Source: G963676095 sp963676095 (lineage in GTDB: Bacteria; Bacteroidota; Bacteroidia; Bacteroidales; Prolixibacteraceae). Taken from it: a stretch of 64,000 nucleotides of DNA. The stretch lies in NCBI GenBank assembly GCA_963676095.1, contig OY781040.1:7068001-7132000 (forward strand). The letters are read 5' to 3'. A program made the position numbers and the translations under genes. Shown here one piece after another: positions 8,728-15,966 of this stretch. Numbering within the stretch: position 1 is the first letter of the stretch; each line of letters opens with the position of its first letter. The notes under the pieces were generated by a model, which was given only the letters and a program-made list of their open reading frames with translations, ran no database searches and was not told the origin of the DNA.

Positions 8728-9885
8728 ATGAAAATTTTTTACTATTTGCCATCGCTTTATACTTCAGGAGGACTGGAAAGGATCATCATGCTTAAAGCAA
8801 ATTATTTTGCTGACTATTTAGGATATGATATTACAATCCTGACTTCCGAACAAAGGGGAAGGCCCCCCTATTATAAACTATCCGGGAAGGTAAAACTGAT
8901 TGATCTCGGAGTTGTAATTGATACCAAATCCAAACGTTTTTCACTTAATAAGTTAATAAGCTATCCATTTAAATATTCCATTTTTAAAAGACGGTTTTCT
9001 GCCGTTTTATACAAAAACAGGCCCGATATCGTTATATCGACATTACGCCGCGAATTAAACTTTATCTGCTCGGTAAGAGACGGGAGTATCAAAATCGGGG
9101 AATTTCATGTAACAAGATATGCCTATCATGCAGGATCTGTGCGGGAGAAGAATTACATTCTGAAAGTCATAAAAAAATACTGGGGAAGTCACTTTGTATC
9201 CAAGCTTAAGAAACTATCGAGATTAGTGCTTTTAACCGAAGAGGAAGTCCTTAACTGGCCGGAATTAAGCAATACGGTTGTGATACCCAACCCGCTCTCC
9301 CTTTTTCCCGAAAAGGTTTCGACTTGCGATAACAAACAAGTCATTGCGGTAGGCAGGTATTCTTATCAAAAAGGTTTTGACCTTTTGATAGATGCCTGGA
9401 CGATTGTACATAGCAGATACCCCGACTGGATATTGAAAATATACGGGGAAGGAGAAAAAGAACCTTTACTCCAGCAAATTACAGATAATAACCTGGGCGG
9501 ATCATGCTTTCTCGAGAATCCTGTCAAAAATATTGATGAGAAATACACTGAAAGTTCAATTTTCGTTTTAAGTTCCCGTTTTGAAGGATTTGGAATGGTT
9601 ATAGCAGAAGCAATGGCATGTGGCGTTCCGCCGGTCTCCTTTGCCTGTCCCTGCGGTCCGAAAGACATTATAAAAGACGGAACAGATGGTTTGCTTGTCC
9701 GGCCTGACGATATTCCAGGATTAGCTGATAAGATTTGTTTTCTGATTGAAAATAAGGAAATCAGAAAACAAATGGGGAAAAATGCCCGAAAAAATATAGA
9801 AAGGCTTAAATTTGAAAATGTTGCACACCGATGGGAAAGGCTCTTTAATGAATTAAAAAAGGAACAAAAAAATAGCGGTACCTGA
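8728..9885 (+). CDS. Glycosyltransferase family 4 (first of a tandem paralogous pair)
   Basis: A 385-residue retaining GT-B glycosyltransferase. It opens KIFYYLPSLYTSGGLER, contains GRYSYQKGFDLLIDAW, and has the EX7E motif in SRFEGFGMVIAEAMACG at about residues 283-299, followed by FACPCGPKDII. These features are diagnostic of GT4 enzymes. The next gene repeats the same architecture and many of the same blocks (LRRELNFI, IKIGEFH, CPCGPKDII), so the two are tandem duplicates. It probably adds a sugar to the polysaccharide repeat unit. A 76-base gap separates the copies. Confidence 0.88.
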   Translation: MKIFYYLPSLYTSGGLERIIMLKANYFADYLGYDITILTSEQRGRPPYYKLSGKVKLIDLGVVIDTKSKRFSLNKLISYPFKYSIFKRRFSAVLYKNRPDIVISTLRRELNFICSVRDGSIKIGEFHVTRYAYHAGSVREKNYILKVIKKYWGSHFVSKLKKLSRLVLLTEEEVLNWPELSNTVVIPNPLSLFPEKVSTCDNKQVIAVGRYSYQKGFDLLIDAWTIVHSRYPDWILKIYGEGEKEPLLQQITDNNLGGSCFLENPVKNIDEKYTESSIFVLSSRFEGFGMVIAEAMACGVPPVSFACPCGPKDIIKDGTDGLLVRPDDIPGLADKICFLIENKEIRKQMGKNARKNIERLKFENVAHRWERLFNELKKEQKNSGT

Positions 9886-9961
9886 ATCAATTTTACGAAA
9901 TTTCACGTTAGATAAACACGAGGTATTTCTGAAAGGTATCATAAATGAAACTACAGTTAGT

Positions 9962-11164
9962 ATGAAAATAGCATATTGTATCCCAAGTATTGAGAGTTCA
10001 GGGGGAATGGAGCGTATTCTCAGCCTGAAAGCCAATTACATGGCCGAACAATTCGGATACGAGGTATTCATCATAATAACTGAAAAAGAAAAACAACTTC
10101 CTTTTTTCAGTTATTCATCCAAGCTTAACATCATTAATCTTGGAATTAATTATGATGAGCTATGGTCAATGCCCCTCCTCTCCCGTTTTTATAACTATTC
10201 TCTCAAACAAAAGGAATATAAAATTAAACTGACAAAATGCCTGAACGGGATTAAACCGGATATAACCATCTCCTTGCTGCGCCGCGAAATAAATTTTATC
10301 AGCTCGCTAAAGGACGGAAGTCTGAAAATCGGCGAATTTCATTTTAATAAAGATAACTACAGGGACTACCGGAAAAGCATCCCCAACGAACGTCTCCGAA
10401 AATTTATCTCTCATATCGGGATGCTCCAGTTGATCCATAAATTGAAACGAATGGATATGTTTGTCGTGTTGAGCCCGGAAGACCAAAATAAGTGGACAGA
10501 ACTAAAAAAAATTTGTGTCATTCCGAACCCGTTACCATTTTATCCCAAAGAAAAGGCCTCCCTGGTAAATAAAAAGGCAATAGCCGTGGGACGCAATACT
10601 TATCAAAAAGGATTTGATCTGCTCATTGAAGCGTGGAAAATAGTAAACGAAAAGCACCCGGAATGGAGGTTATCAATTTACGGGTGTAATCGGGACCTGA
10701 CTCTTCAAAGAAAAATTGAATCACTTAACCTTCAATCTGTTTGCACCTTACATGAACCTGTCAAAAATATTGAAGAAAAATACCTTGAGAATTCGATCTA
10801 TATCTTAAGTTCCCGCTACGAAGGGTTTCCGATGGTCTTGATTGAATCAATGGCCTGCGGAGTGCCATCCGTATCTTTCGCGTGCCCATGCGGGCCGAAG
10901 GATATTATCGCTGATGAAGAAGATGGATTACTTGCAAAAAAAAATGATGTGACTGACCTTGCCGAAAAAATAATAGTCCTGATCGAAAATGAAGATAAAC
11001 GGCAAGAATTGGGGACCCGTGCAAGGGAAAACGTTACCCGGTTCCAATTGGACCGTATTATGGAGCAATGGAGGTCCCTGTTTCTATCTATACTGGAAAC
11101 AAAAAATAATTATTCATTACTATTTATTTATCTTTTTACGACTTATGTTCATGACCTGGTATAA
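9962..11164 (+). CDS. Glycosyltransferase family 4 (second of a tandem paralogous pair)
   Basis: A 400-residue paralogue of the gene at 8728. Shared blocks include SSGGMERILSLKANY, LRREINFISSLKDGS, GRNTYQKGFDLLIEAW, SRYEGFPMVLIESMACG (EX7E motif) and FACPCGPKDIIADEEDG. The copies differ mainly in the acceptor-facing N-terminal half, which is where GT-B enzymes choose their acceptor, so the two may act on successive residues. The C-terminal tail, rich in tyrosine and phenylalanine, overlaps the start of the next gene by 14 or 20 bases, which suggests coupled translation. Confidence 0.88.
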   Translation: MKIAYCIPSIESSGGMERILSLKANYMAEQFGYEVFIIITEKEKQLPFFSYSSKLNIINLGINYDELWSMPLLSRFYNYSLKQKEYKIKLTKCLNGIKPDITISLLRREINFISSLKDGSLKIGEFHFNKDNYRDYRKSIPNERLRKFISHIGMLQLIHKLKRMDMFVVLSPEDQNKWTELKKICVIPNPLPFYPKEKASLVNKKAIAVGRNTYQKGFDLLIEAWKIVNEKHPEWRLSIYGCNRDLTLQRKIESLNLQSVCTLHEPVKNIEEKYLENSIYILSSRYEGFPMVLIESMACGVPSVSFACPCGPKDIIADEEDGLLAKKNDVTDLAEKIIVLIENEDKRQELGTRARENVTRFQLDRIMEQWRSLFLSILETKNNYSLLFIYLFTTYVHDLV

Positions 11165-12005
11165 TAAATATTTGTCTGTTTTTGAAAAGCCTTTTAGTGC
11201 TGTACCGGAAAGCACGATACAGGAAATAAGGAATAAGCTGGAAAAAATTCAGTCGGGTCAACCTCTGGTTTCGGTTGTATTAATCGCCCATAATGAAGAA
11301 AGCCGGTTGCTCAGTTGTATCTGGTCGCTTGCAGAAAACAGGTGTGCCTACCCGATCGAAATTATCGCCGTAAATAATCACTCGACAGACCGGACAAGCG
11401 AAGTTCTCAATGCCGTTGGGATAAAATGGTTCTACGAGGAAAAAAAGAGCCCGGGACATGCCCGTGCATGCGGACTTATGCATGCAAACGGGAAATTTCA
11501 CCTTTGTATCGATTCAGACACGATGTACCCGCCCGATTATATTCAGGTCATGACCGATGAACTCAAAAAGGACGGGGTCGCAGCGGTCAATGCCCTTTGG
11601 AGTTTTGTCCCGGATCAGAATCATTCCAGGCTAGGCCTAAAGCTATATGAATTGCTAAGAGACATTCATCTCCGGTTATTGTTCCGGAAACGACCGGAAG
11701 CCTGCGCCAGGGGAATGGTATTCGGGTTCTATACTGAACAAGCCCGGGAAGTCGGGTTCCGGGTAAACATTATACGGGGCGAAGACGGGGCCATGGCTTC
11801 CGGATTAAAAAAATACGGAAAGATAAAATTAGTCACTGACAGGAAAGCGCGCGTTGTTACCGGCCTGGGGACATTAAATGCAGATGGCCCTTTATTAAAT
11901 AGTTTCTGGAAAAAGTTGAAAAAAGCGCTGAAAGGTTTCGCAAAATACTTTACAACGCGCGAGGAATATAAAGATCAGGAATCGAACCTGATAAAAAAGG
12001 AATAA
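11151..12005 (+). CDS. Glycosyltransferase family 2
   Basis: A GT2 enzyme of about 284 residues with VSVVLIAHNEESRLLS, VNNHSTDRTSEV, a DSDTMYPPDYI metal-binding motif and IRGEDGAMA. The start at 11151 (MTWYNKY) overlaps the preceding GT4 by 14 bases; ATG 11145 two codons upstream is equally possible. An upstream extension to 10989 is rejected because it only reads the GT4 gene in another frame. It is the last gene of the polysaccharide cluster and is followed by a 445-base non-coding stretch with repeats. Confidence 0.85.
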   Translation: MTWYNKYLSVFEKPFSAVPESTIQEIRNKLEKIQSGQPLVSVVLIAHNEESRLLSCIWSLAENRCAYPIEIIAVNNHSTDRTSEVLNAVGIKWFYEEKKSPGHARACGLMHANGKFHLCIDSDTMYPPDYIQVMTDELKKDGVAAVNALWSFVPDQNHSRLGLKLYELLRDIHLRLLFRKRPEACARGMVFGFYTEQAREVGFRVNIIRGEDGAMASGLKKYGKIKLVTDRKARVVTGLGTLNADGPLLNSFWKKLKKALKGFAKYFTTREEYKDQESNLIKKE

Positions 12006-12054
12006 ACGGGAATTACCTGATAACCGTCAATGTTATGCGTATAACCCATTTCGA

Positions 12055-12142
12055 TTACACGTATAACACGATTGCATTACACGTATAACACGATTGCATT
12101 ACACGTATAACACAAATGAGTTATACGTATAACACGTTTGTG
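12055..12142. repeat. Four tandem copies of a 22-bp unit with a palindromic core
   Basis: Units start at 12055, 12077, 12099 and 12121, each 22 bases. The first two are identical (TTACACGTATAACAC plus GATTGCA); the third and fourth diverge in the last seven bases. The core TTATACGTATAA in the fourth unit is a perfect 12-bp palindrome. A partial related sequence lies just upstream (GTTATGCGTATAAC near 12033). There are no spacers of independent sequence, so this is not a CRISPR array. Confidence 0.85.
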
Positions 12143-12150
12143 TTATACGT
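12125..12150. terminator. Perfect hairpin at the end of the repeat array, possible transcription barrier
   Basis: An 11-bp perfect inverted repeat (ACGTATAACAC and its complement) flanks a four-base loop GTTT. It lies 120 bases after the last glycosyltransferase stop. There is no T-run on either side, so a rho-independent terminator is possible but not classic; it may instead be the dyad of a repeated element. Confidence 0.4.
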
Positions 12151-12450
12151 GTAATGTTGGAAAATTTATTGTTCAATAAAAAAGCACTTCTCAAATCTTT
12201 TTCCTCCCGAGTCCAGGCGGCAAATGAAATGAGCAATAATAGCCTCCTACGGACCATTTAAAAGAAAAGTTGCTTATCTCTTTCTGAGGAGCATTAGTTT
12301 GTAAACTTTTTTTTGGATCTTAGCTAAAAACAAGCTTTATTTATCGTCATAATTAATGTGCAGTTTGAGTGGTAATATAAAAATATTCCAGATTGATAAA
12401 CAAAATGCGTATTTATATCGATAACTGGTTATATTTCAAAATTTAACAAA
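12151..12450. other. Non-coding remainder of the 445-base gap
   Basis: No convincing open reading frame on either strand. The sequence is A/T-rich, especially in its second half, and must hold the promoter of the gene at 12451, but no clear TAnnTTTG box was recognised. A transition from the polysaccharide operon to a separate transcription unit is the likely meaning. Confidence 0.5.
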
Positions 12451-13518
12451 TTGAAAATTTTCTTTAAATATATGCTTATAGCCATTAATTTAATGGCTAT
12501 CGCCGCGTTAGTCGCTGCCTACTTCGCTCCGTTTGTCAATCCTCGGGAGATGTGGGTCCCAGCTATTTTTGGGCTGGCATACCCTTATATCTTATTGATA
12601 AACCTGATTTTTATCGTCTGGTGGATAGTTAACAAAAGCAGGATGGTAATTTTTTCCATAATCGCAATTTTAGCCGGATATAGTAGCCTTTACACCCTTT
12701 TCCGGATAAAACCCCGAAAATCGGAAGATAAAGGGATCGTTGTTTGCAGCTATAATGTTAAAGACTTCGCAGGGATAGATAACAAGTCCGATAAAAAATG
12801 GAACGAGATCATGATCCAGGATTATTTACGGGAACAAAACCCGGATATCGTGTGCCTCCAGGAAATTGATTCGGCCTCGATAACCGGGTTTTGTCCTTTC
12901 CCTTATAAAATTACACCTGAAAGTTGCAGTTATTATTCAACCAGGGTTGACAAAACCGGCAACCTGATCATTTTTTCCCGGTTCCCGGTTATCGGAGAAG
13001 GGAAAATCACGTTTAAGGATACCCCGAACATGATTGTTTTTGCCGACTTGAAAATAAACAATGATACGGTACGCGTCTATAACTGTCACCTTCAAAGTTA
13101 CCAGCTCCATTTCTCTGAACTGATGACAACAGACCTGGCAAAATTTCACCTTTTCTGGTCCAGGGTGAAAACGACCATCAAAAAAAGGGCGAAACAAATC
13201 GACTTATTCGAGAAACACATCCAAGGAAGCCCTTTTCCTGTTATTATTATAGGGGATTTCAATGATTCGCCGGTTTCTCATTCGTACAAAAAAATCATGG
13301 ATGACCTTAATATGACCGATAGTTTTCTTGAGTCGGGGACAGGTCTCTGCAACACATTCAAAGAATGGTTGTTCTCTTTCCGTGTTGATTACATCCTGCA
13401 TGACCAACTATTTGAAAGTTACGATTTTAAAGTTGACCGGTTAAATTATTCTGATCACAATCCTGTCATATGTAAGCTGATCAAAAAAGATCATATCTTT
13501 ACCAAAGATGACGAGTAA
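12451..13518 (+). CDS. Membrane-anchored endonuclease/exonuclease/phosphatase family protein
   Basis: The N-terminus (residues 1-85) carries three hydrophobic helices, then an EEP domain: VCSYNVKDF at about 104, VCLQEID at about 136, YNCHLQS, IIGDFNDSP at about 265 and YSDHNPV near the C-terminus. These are the metal-binding and catalytic motifs of the exonuclease III/DNase I/phosphatase fold. Bacteroidota have many such proteins with a membrane anchor and an outward-facing domain; the substrate (nucleic acid, phospholipid or sugar phosphate) is unknown. The start is a TTG at 12451, preferred over ATG 12472 because it supplies the basic residues before the first helix. It appears monocistronic. 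Confidence 0.8.
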   Translation: MKIFFKYMLIAINLMAIAALVAAYFAPFVNPREMWVPAIFGLAYPYILLINLIFIVWWIVNKSRMVIFSIIAILAGYSSLYTLFRIKPRKSEDKGIVVCSYNVKDFAGIDNKSDKKWNEIMIQDYLREQNPDIVCLQEIDSASITGFCPFPYKITPESCSYYSTRVDKTGNLIIFSRFPVIGEGKITFKDTPNMIVFADLKINNDTVRVYNCHLQSYQLHFSELMTTDLAKFHLFWSRVKTTIKKRAKQIDLFEKHIQGSPFPVIIIGDFNDSPVSHSYKKIMDDLNMTDSFLESGTGLCNTFKEWLFSFRVDYILHDQLFESYDFKVDRLNYSDHNPVICKLIKKDHIFTKDDE

Positions 13519-13798
13519 TGACAATGAAGTTTGAAGGTTTGATTGTTTGAATGGTTTGAAGCTTCGCTGTTGGAAGAGAACATGGAGCATTCCGAACTGG
13601 TGAACTGGGAAATGAAGGAATGATTGAATGAGAGAATGAAAAGAAAACCAAAGTCATGGAATCCGAAACAATACGTAACATTTTCAGTATATATAGGGAC
13701 AATAAATATTTCAGTTTTTGGCGCAAACGGCTATCAGAAACCGGAATCCGGCTAACAATAAAAACAATAGGGACCAAAAAGACAATAAATCTATCTGT
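13519..13798. other. Low-complexity intergenic region with GAATG-rich strand
   Basis: Between the EEP gene and the kinase start there are 280 bases. About 13525-13650 is biased on the plus strand to G, A and T with repeated TTTGAA, TGAATG and GAATGA words. Overlapping open frames exist on both strands (13656-13874 plus, 13499-13882 minus) but their translations show no domain and look like low-complexity artefacts. Confidence 0.5.
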
Positions 13799-14698
13799 AT
13801 GGACAGGAAAGACCGAAAAGACACTATTCAAATTCTGTTTATCAATGACAGGGCAGAAAGCATTCAACAGATAAAAGAACAATTAAACGATCCGGATCTG
13901 AAGGAAACTGACAGTCCGGAAAAAATTGCAGAATTACCGGAATTGCCGGACCTGCTGCTTATACGACCTGAGTACCTGATCGGGCTTGAAAAATCGAACC
14001 AGGTAAAAAACAAACTTCTTTCCATGATCGGGCACGATCTCCGTTCTCCGTTGGGATCGATTAAAATGATCCTGGACTTTATCGACCAGAAAATTATCGA
14101 TCCTAAAAGTGACGACTTTGAATCGACTGTTCCTGAATTGATGAATGCAGCTGACGACGCATTTTACTTGCTTGAAAACCTGCTTTACTGGTCGAGGATA
14201 CAAGCCGGAACTGTTTCATATGTTCCTGAGAAATACAATCTGAAAGCGCTTTTACAAAAATCGGTCAACCAGTTAAAAAGATTTCTGGATGCAAAAAAAA
14301 TCAGTATTCTGGACAACGTCAAAGGAGACCAGGAATGCTGGGGAGACGAATTCCTGATTTTGGTTATCCTGAGGAACCTGCTCTCCAATGCCGGTAAATT
14401 TTCGCATGAATCATCAGAAATACAAATAGATCTGGAAAATTCAGGAGACAGCATAAAAATTTTCTTCAAGGATTCCGGCGTTGGGATTGCAAAGGAAAAT
14501 ATGTCGAAATTATTCGATCCGTACACGTTATTCCATACTTACGGCACCAATAATGAAACAGGGAATGGGCTCGGGTTAAAAGTCAGCAATGAATTAGCCA
14601 GGATCAATAAAGGAAACATCAGCCTGGTCAGTAAAGAGGGAAAAGGAACAACAGCTTGCCTGTCACTCCCGATAATGGACCCAACCGTAAATTCGTAA
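13799..14698 (+). CDS. Soluble histidine kinase (HisKA-HATPase) without obvious sensor domain
   Basis: A 299-residue protein if started at ATG 13799; a TTG at 13718 would add 27 residues of low-complexity sequence. Residues 8-60 (TIQILFINDRAESIQQ ... LPDLLLIRP) look like a degenerate receiver-like fold without a clear phospho-acceptor. The HisKA H-box is MIGHDLRSPLGS with His at about 79. The N box is LRNLLSNAGKFS, the G1 box DSGVGIA and the G2 box NGLGLKVSNELA. No membrane segment is present, so it acts in the cytoplasm. No response regulator gene adjoins it. It sits between the EEP protein and a membrane glycosyltransferase. Confidence 0.85.
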   Translation: MDRKDRKDTIQILFINDRAESIQQIKEQLNDPDLKETDSPEKIAELPELPDLLLIRPEYLIGLEKSNQVKNKLLSMIGHDLRSPLGSIKMILDFIDQKIIDPKSDDFESTVPELMNAADDAFYLLENLLYWSRIQAGTVSYVPEKYNLKALLQKSVNQLKRFLDAKKISILDNVKGDQECWGDEFLILVILRNLLSNAGKFSHESSEIQIDLENSGDSIKIFFKDSGVGIAKENMSKLFDPYTLFHTYGTNNETGNGLGLKVSNELARINKGNISLVSKEGKGTTACLSLPIMDPTVNS

Positions 14699-14737
14699 TG
14701 CAAAATTTAATAAATTTTGGTCCTAAAAATAAAAGTC

Positions 14738-15931
14738 ATGATCATTCTTAAAGTTTTATTTTGGTCTTTTTTATTTATCATCTTCTATACTTATATCGGG
14801 TATGGAATTATCCTGGGGATACTTGTTCATTTGAAAAAGGTGAAATCCCGGGAGAAAAAGGAAATCGGAAAAGACCGGGATCTGCCTGAGGTAACCCTTT
14901 TCATAACAGCGTATAACGAGAAGGAGCATATTGAAGAGAAGGTAAAAAATTCAACCGGACTGAATTATCCCCAAGACAAAATAAAACAGGTATGGGTGAC
15001 GGACGGGTCTTCGGACGGAACACCTGAACTTCTTAAAAAGATTGACGGGATTGAGGTATATCATGAAGACGAAAGAAAGGGAAAGATTGCAGCCATGAAC
15101 CGGGGCATGCAGTTCGTAAAAACACCTATTGTTGTTTTCTCGGATGCCAATACCGTACTGGGCAAGGACTCTGTCATGCGGATCGTGAATCTTTTTGAGG
15201 ATCCGAAGGTTGGTTGTGTTTCCGGAGAAAAAAGAATTTTCAGTAATGAAGCAGATTCTGCGTCCGGCTCAGGAGAAGGAATTTACTGGAAATATGAATC
15301 GCTTCTAAAAAAATGGGATTCAAAGTTATATTCTGTAGTAGGAGCAGCTGGTGAATTATTCGCCATCAGGACAAATCTCTGGCAGGAAGTAGAACCTGAC
15401 ACACTTTTGGATGACTTTGTTATTTCACTTCGTGTTGCCATGCATGGTTATATGATCAAATATGATCCTGAAGCATATGCCATCGAATCGGCATCCTCAG
15501 ACATCAAAGAAGAATTAAAGCGAAAAATCAGGATTTCGGCAGGAGGGATTCAGTCAGTAATCAGGTTAAAAGGCTTGCTGAACATCTTCAAATACGGAAT
15601 TTTATCCTTTCAATATATCTCGCACCGGGTTTTAAGGTGGATGGTTACCCCTTTTCTCCTTTTACTGGTCCTTCCTGTAAATTATATTTTATTCGCGAAT
15701 GAAAAAGGCCCGGGCATTTATTCCGTAATATGGGCGGCCCAGCTCGTTTTTTACGCTTTTGTCTTCATGGGAAAAACCTTACGATCAAAACCGGTCAAAT
15801 TAAAGGTCATTTTTGTCCCTTATTATTTCTGGATCATGAACTATTCCGTTTACCTGGGCCTGATCAGGTATGTAAAAGGGCAACAGTCCGTTGTCTGGGA
15901 AAAAGCAAAAAGAAGCCCGGGGTACCGCTAG
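14738..15931 (+). CDS. Membrane glycosyltransferase family 2 (poly-N-acetylglucosamine synthase-like)
   Basis: A 397-residue GT2 with one N-terminal helix (residues 1-28) and three C-terminal helices. Catalytic motifs are TLFITAYNEKEHIEE, WVTDGSSDGT, FSDANTV and, in place of QxxRW, KRKIRISAGGIQS, which is the form common in IcaA-like and single-sugar membrane transferases. The start is ATG 14738; TTG 14717 is a possible but less likely alternative. It starts 39 bases after the kinase stop and could be co-transcribed with it. It converges on the SNF2 gene with only 35 bases between stops. Product is unknown; linkage to the kinase hints at signal-controlled matrix synthesis, which is inference. 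Confidence 0.82.
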   Translation: MIILKVLFWSFLFIIFYTYIGYGIILGILVHLKKVKSREKKEIGKDRDLPEVTLFITAYNEKEHIEEKVKNSTGLNYPQDKIKQVWVTDGSSDGTPELLKKIDGIEVYHEDERKGKIAAMNRGMQFVKTPIVVFSDANTVLGKDSVMRIVNLFEDPKVGCVSGEKRIFSNEADSASGSGEGIYWKYESLLKKWDSKLYSVVGAAGELFAIRTNLWQEVEPDTLLDDFVISLRVAMHGYMIKYDPEAYAIESASSDIKEELKRKIRISAGGIQSVIRLKGLLNIFKYGILSFQYISHRVLRWMVTPFLLLLVLPVNYILFANEKGPGIYSVIWAAQLVFYAFVFMGKTLRSKPVKLKVIFVPYYFWIMNYSVYLGLIRYVKGQQSVVWEKAKRSPGYR

Positions 15932-15966
15932 CGATATGAAGCGGGGAACATTCCCAACAATCAATT

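Noticed and set aside
12055..12142. Possible CRISPR array
   Set aside because: The 22-bp units are directly adjacent with no variable spacers and there are no cas genes in the window.
13656..13874. Plus-strand 72-codon frame overlapping the kinase start
   Set aside because: It lies in another frame than the kinase and has no domain; a frameshift in the kinase was considered, but the catalytic domains are complete in the chosen frame.
13499..13882. Minus-strand 127-codon frame upstream of the histidine kinase
   Set aside because: It overlaps two real genes and its translation is low-complexity Ser/Phe/Ile-rich sequence from the GAATG-biased segment.
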